Under the pieces are notes generated by a model. That model worked only from the letters and a program-made list of their open reading frames with translations. It did not search any database and was not told where the DNA came from. This document shows, piece after piece, positions 63,607-64,000 of a stretch of DNA of 64,000 bases (position 1 is the first letter of the stretch; each line of letters opens with the position of its first letter). A program made the position numbers and the translations under genes. Source of the DNA: CBDBND01 sp965262665 (lineage in GTDB: Bacteria; Pseudomonadota; Alphaproteobacteria; Rhodospirillales; Rhodospirillaceae); NCBI GenBank assembly GCA_965262665.1, contig CBDHFR010000002.1:310001-374000 (forward strand), in the 5' to 3' direction.

Positions 63607-64000
63607 CTAGAACGTGATGTTTGTCCTCATGCCAAAGGTCCGCTTTTCCTGAGGAACCACTGTCATACCTCGGAACGCATTGAATGAAAACGTGGGATGA
63701 GAAAAGTCAAGCCCAGCCGTAGCCCTTCTCCATGTCCGGGTTTGGAACAGGTTGCGGACGAAAAATTCAATCCGCAAGTCCTCCCTTTGAATTCCGGCCC
63801 GTACATTAGTGATTACGTAGGCATCACCGCGGGCCAAATTTTGGGATTCCGTCCAATAGCTCCCGCGATAAAGAAAGTCAGCTCGGCCATACCAGTCCCA
63901 ATTGACACTTAGCGTATCTGTATAGGTTGTCGCTAAGTTGCCCGACCATTCTGGGTAACCACCAATCTCCAGGCCCTTCAAGTTGCTAAATCCATACAAC
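63607..64000 (-). CDS. TonB-dependent receptor, C-terminal end (runs off window)
   Basis: The frame is open at the right edge. It encodes outer-membrane barrel strands (GYPEWSGNLATTYTDTLSVN, WYGRADFLYRGSYWTES, VITNVRAGIQREDLRIEFFV, RNLFQT) and ends KRTFGMRTNITF with a C-terminal aromatic residue, typical of TonB-dependent receptors. RNLF is the usual final-strand motif. The ligand is unknown; the adjacent methyltransferase pseudogene and the accessory cluster suggest an organic compound. Confidence 0.85.
   Translation of the reverse strand, partial: LYGFSNLKGLEIGGYPEWSGNLATTYTDTLSVNWDWYGRADFLYRGSYWTESQNLARGDAYVITNVRAGIQREDLRIEFFVRNLFQTRTWRRATAGLDFSHPTFSFNAFRGMTVVPQEKRTFGMRTNITF

Overview
The window looks like the chromosome of an alphaproteobacterium, probably of a Rhodospirillales-like lineage. 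The main evidence is the compact minus-strand block hisG-hisD-UPF0262-phosphatase-infA-maf-rng-yacG-tRNA-Phe followed by murA and dcd, a gene order typical of that class. The dcd protein, the short-form HisG and the small UPF0262 protein agree with this. Housekeeping genes (murA, hisD, rng, ilvD, valS, infA, maf) are intact over about 11 kb of coding sequence. Accessory genes are heavily damaged: frameshifts, in-frame stops and insertion sequences occur throughout. That contrast suggests relaxed selection in a small or host-restricted population with active transposition, rather than poor sequence quality alone.

Layout. 1-625: end of a broken DUF1838-like gene. 647-6123: tRNA-Phe and the conserved housekeeping operon. 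6198-8186: an ISAs1 remnant split by an intact IS5-type element, next to a broken flavodoxin-family gene. 8277-10496: murA, dcd and a small basic protein. 10621-20197: tRNA-Thr and an island of about 9.5 kb bounded by 69-bp direct repeats of the tRNA 3' half. The island holds the first codons of a tyrosine recombinase, an IS21 istA remnant, a lipoprotein hydrolase pseudogene, and an autotransporter adhesin interrupted by three different IS630-type elements.

20482-42466: a minus-strand accessory cluster that may serve uptake and degradation of an organic compound (two MFS transporters, EthD, SnoaL-like proteins, several cupins, a VOC protein, a methyltransferase, a CHRD protein). It ends in a four-gene translationally coupled exported operon containing DUF1592 and DUF1552 proteins. 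The first MFS gene is interrupted after codon 8 by a 5402-bp IS1595-type transposon. That transposon carries a passenger gene hit by an IS3 element, which itself contains an IS30 and a second IS3. 43008-44351: a spinster-type MFS transporter.

45413-47697: an IS21 istB remnant and a decayed type I-E CRISPR locus (10 repeats, cas2 with an in-frame stop, only the 3' part of cas1; no interference genes in the window). 47960-50363: a truncated unknown gene and a pile of IS630, ISAs1 and IS481 remnants. 50364-51034: a possible two-gene unit encoding a Cys/Gly-rich peptide (17 Cys, in-frame TGA after an N-terminal segment) and a truncated DUF6969-like protein. 51313-53964: valS. 54016-62126: a broken TPR protein gene, ilvD and a broken ABC solute-binding protein gene, separated by IS630-type copies. 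62339-64000: a decayed paralogue of the methyltransferase at 20884 and the C-terminal end of a TonB-dependent receptor.

The most unusual points are the Cys/Gly-rich peptide operon, the amplification of IS630-type copies whose transposases have lost the second catalytic aspartate, the three-level transposon nest, and the CRISPR-Cas remnant.
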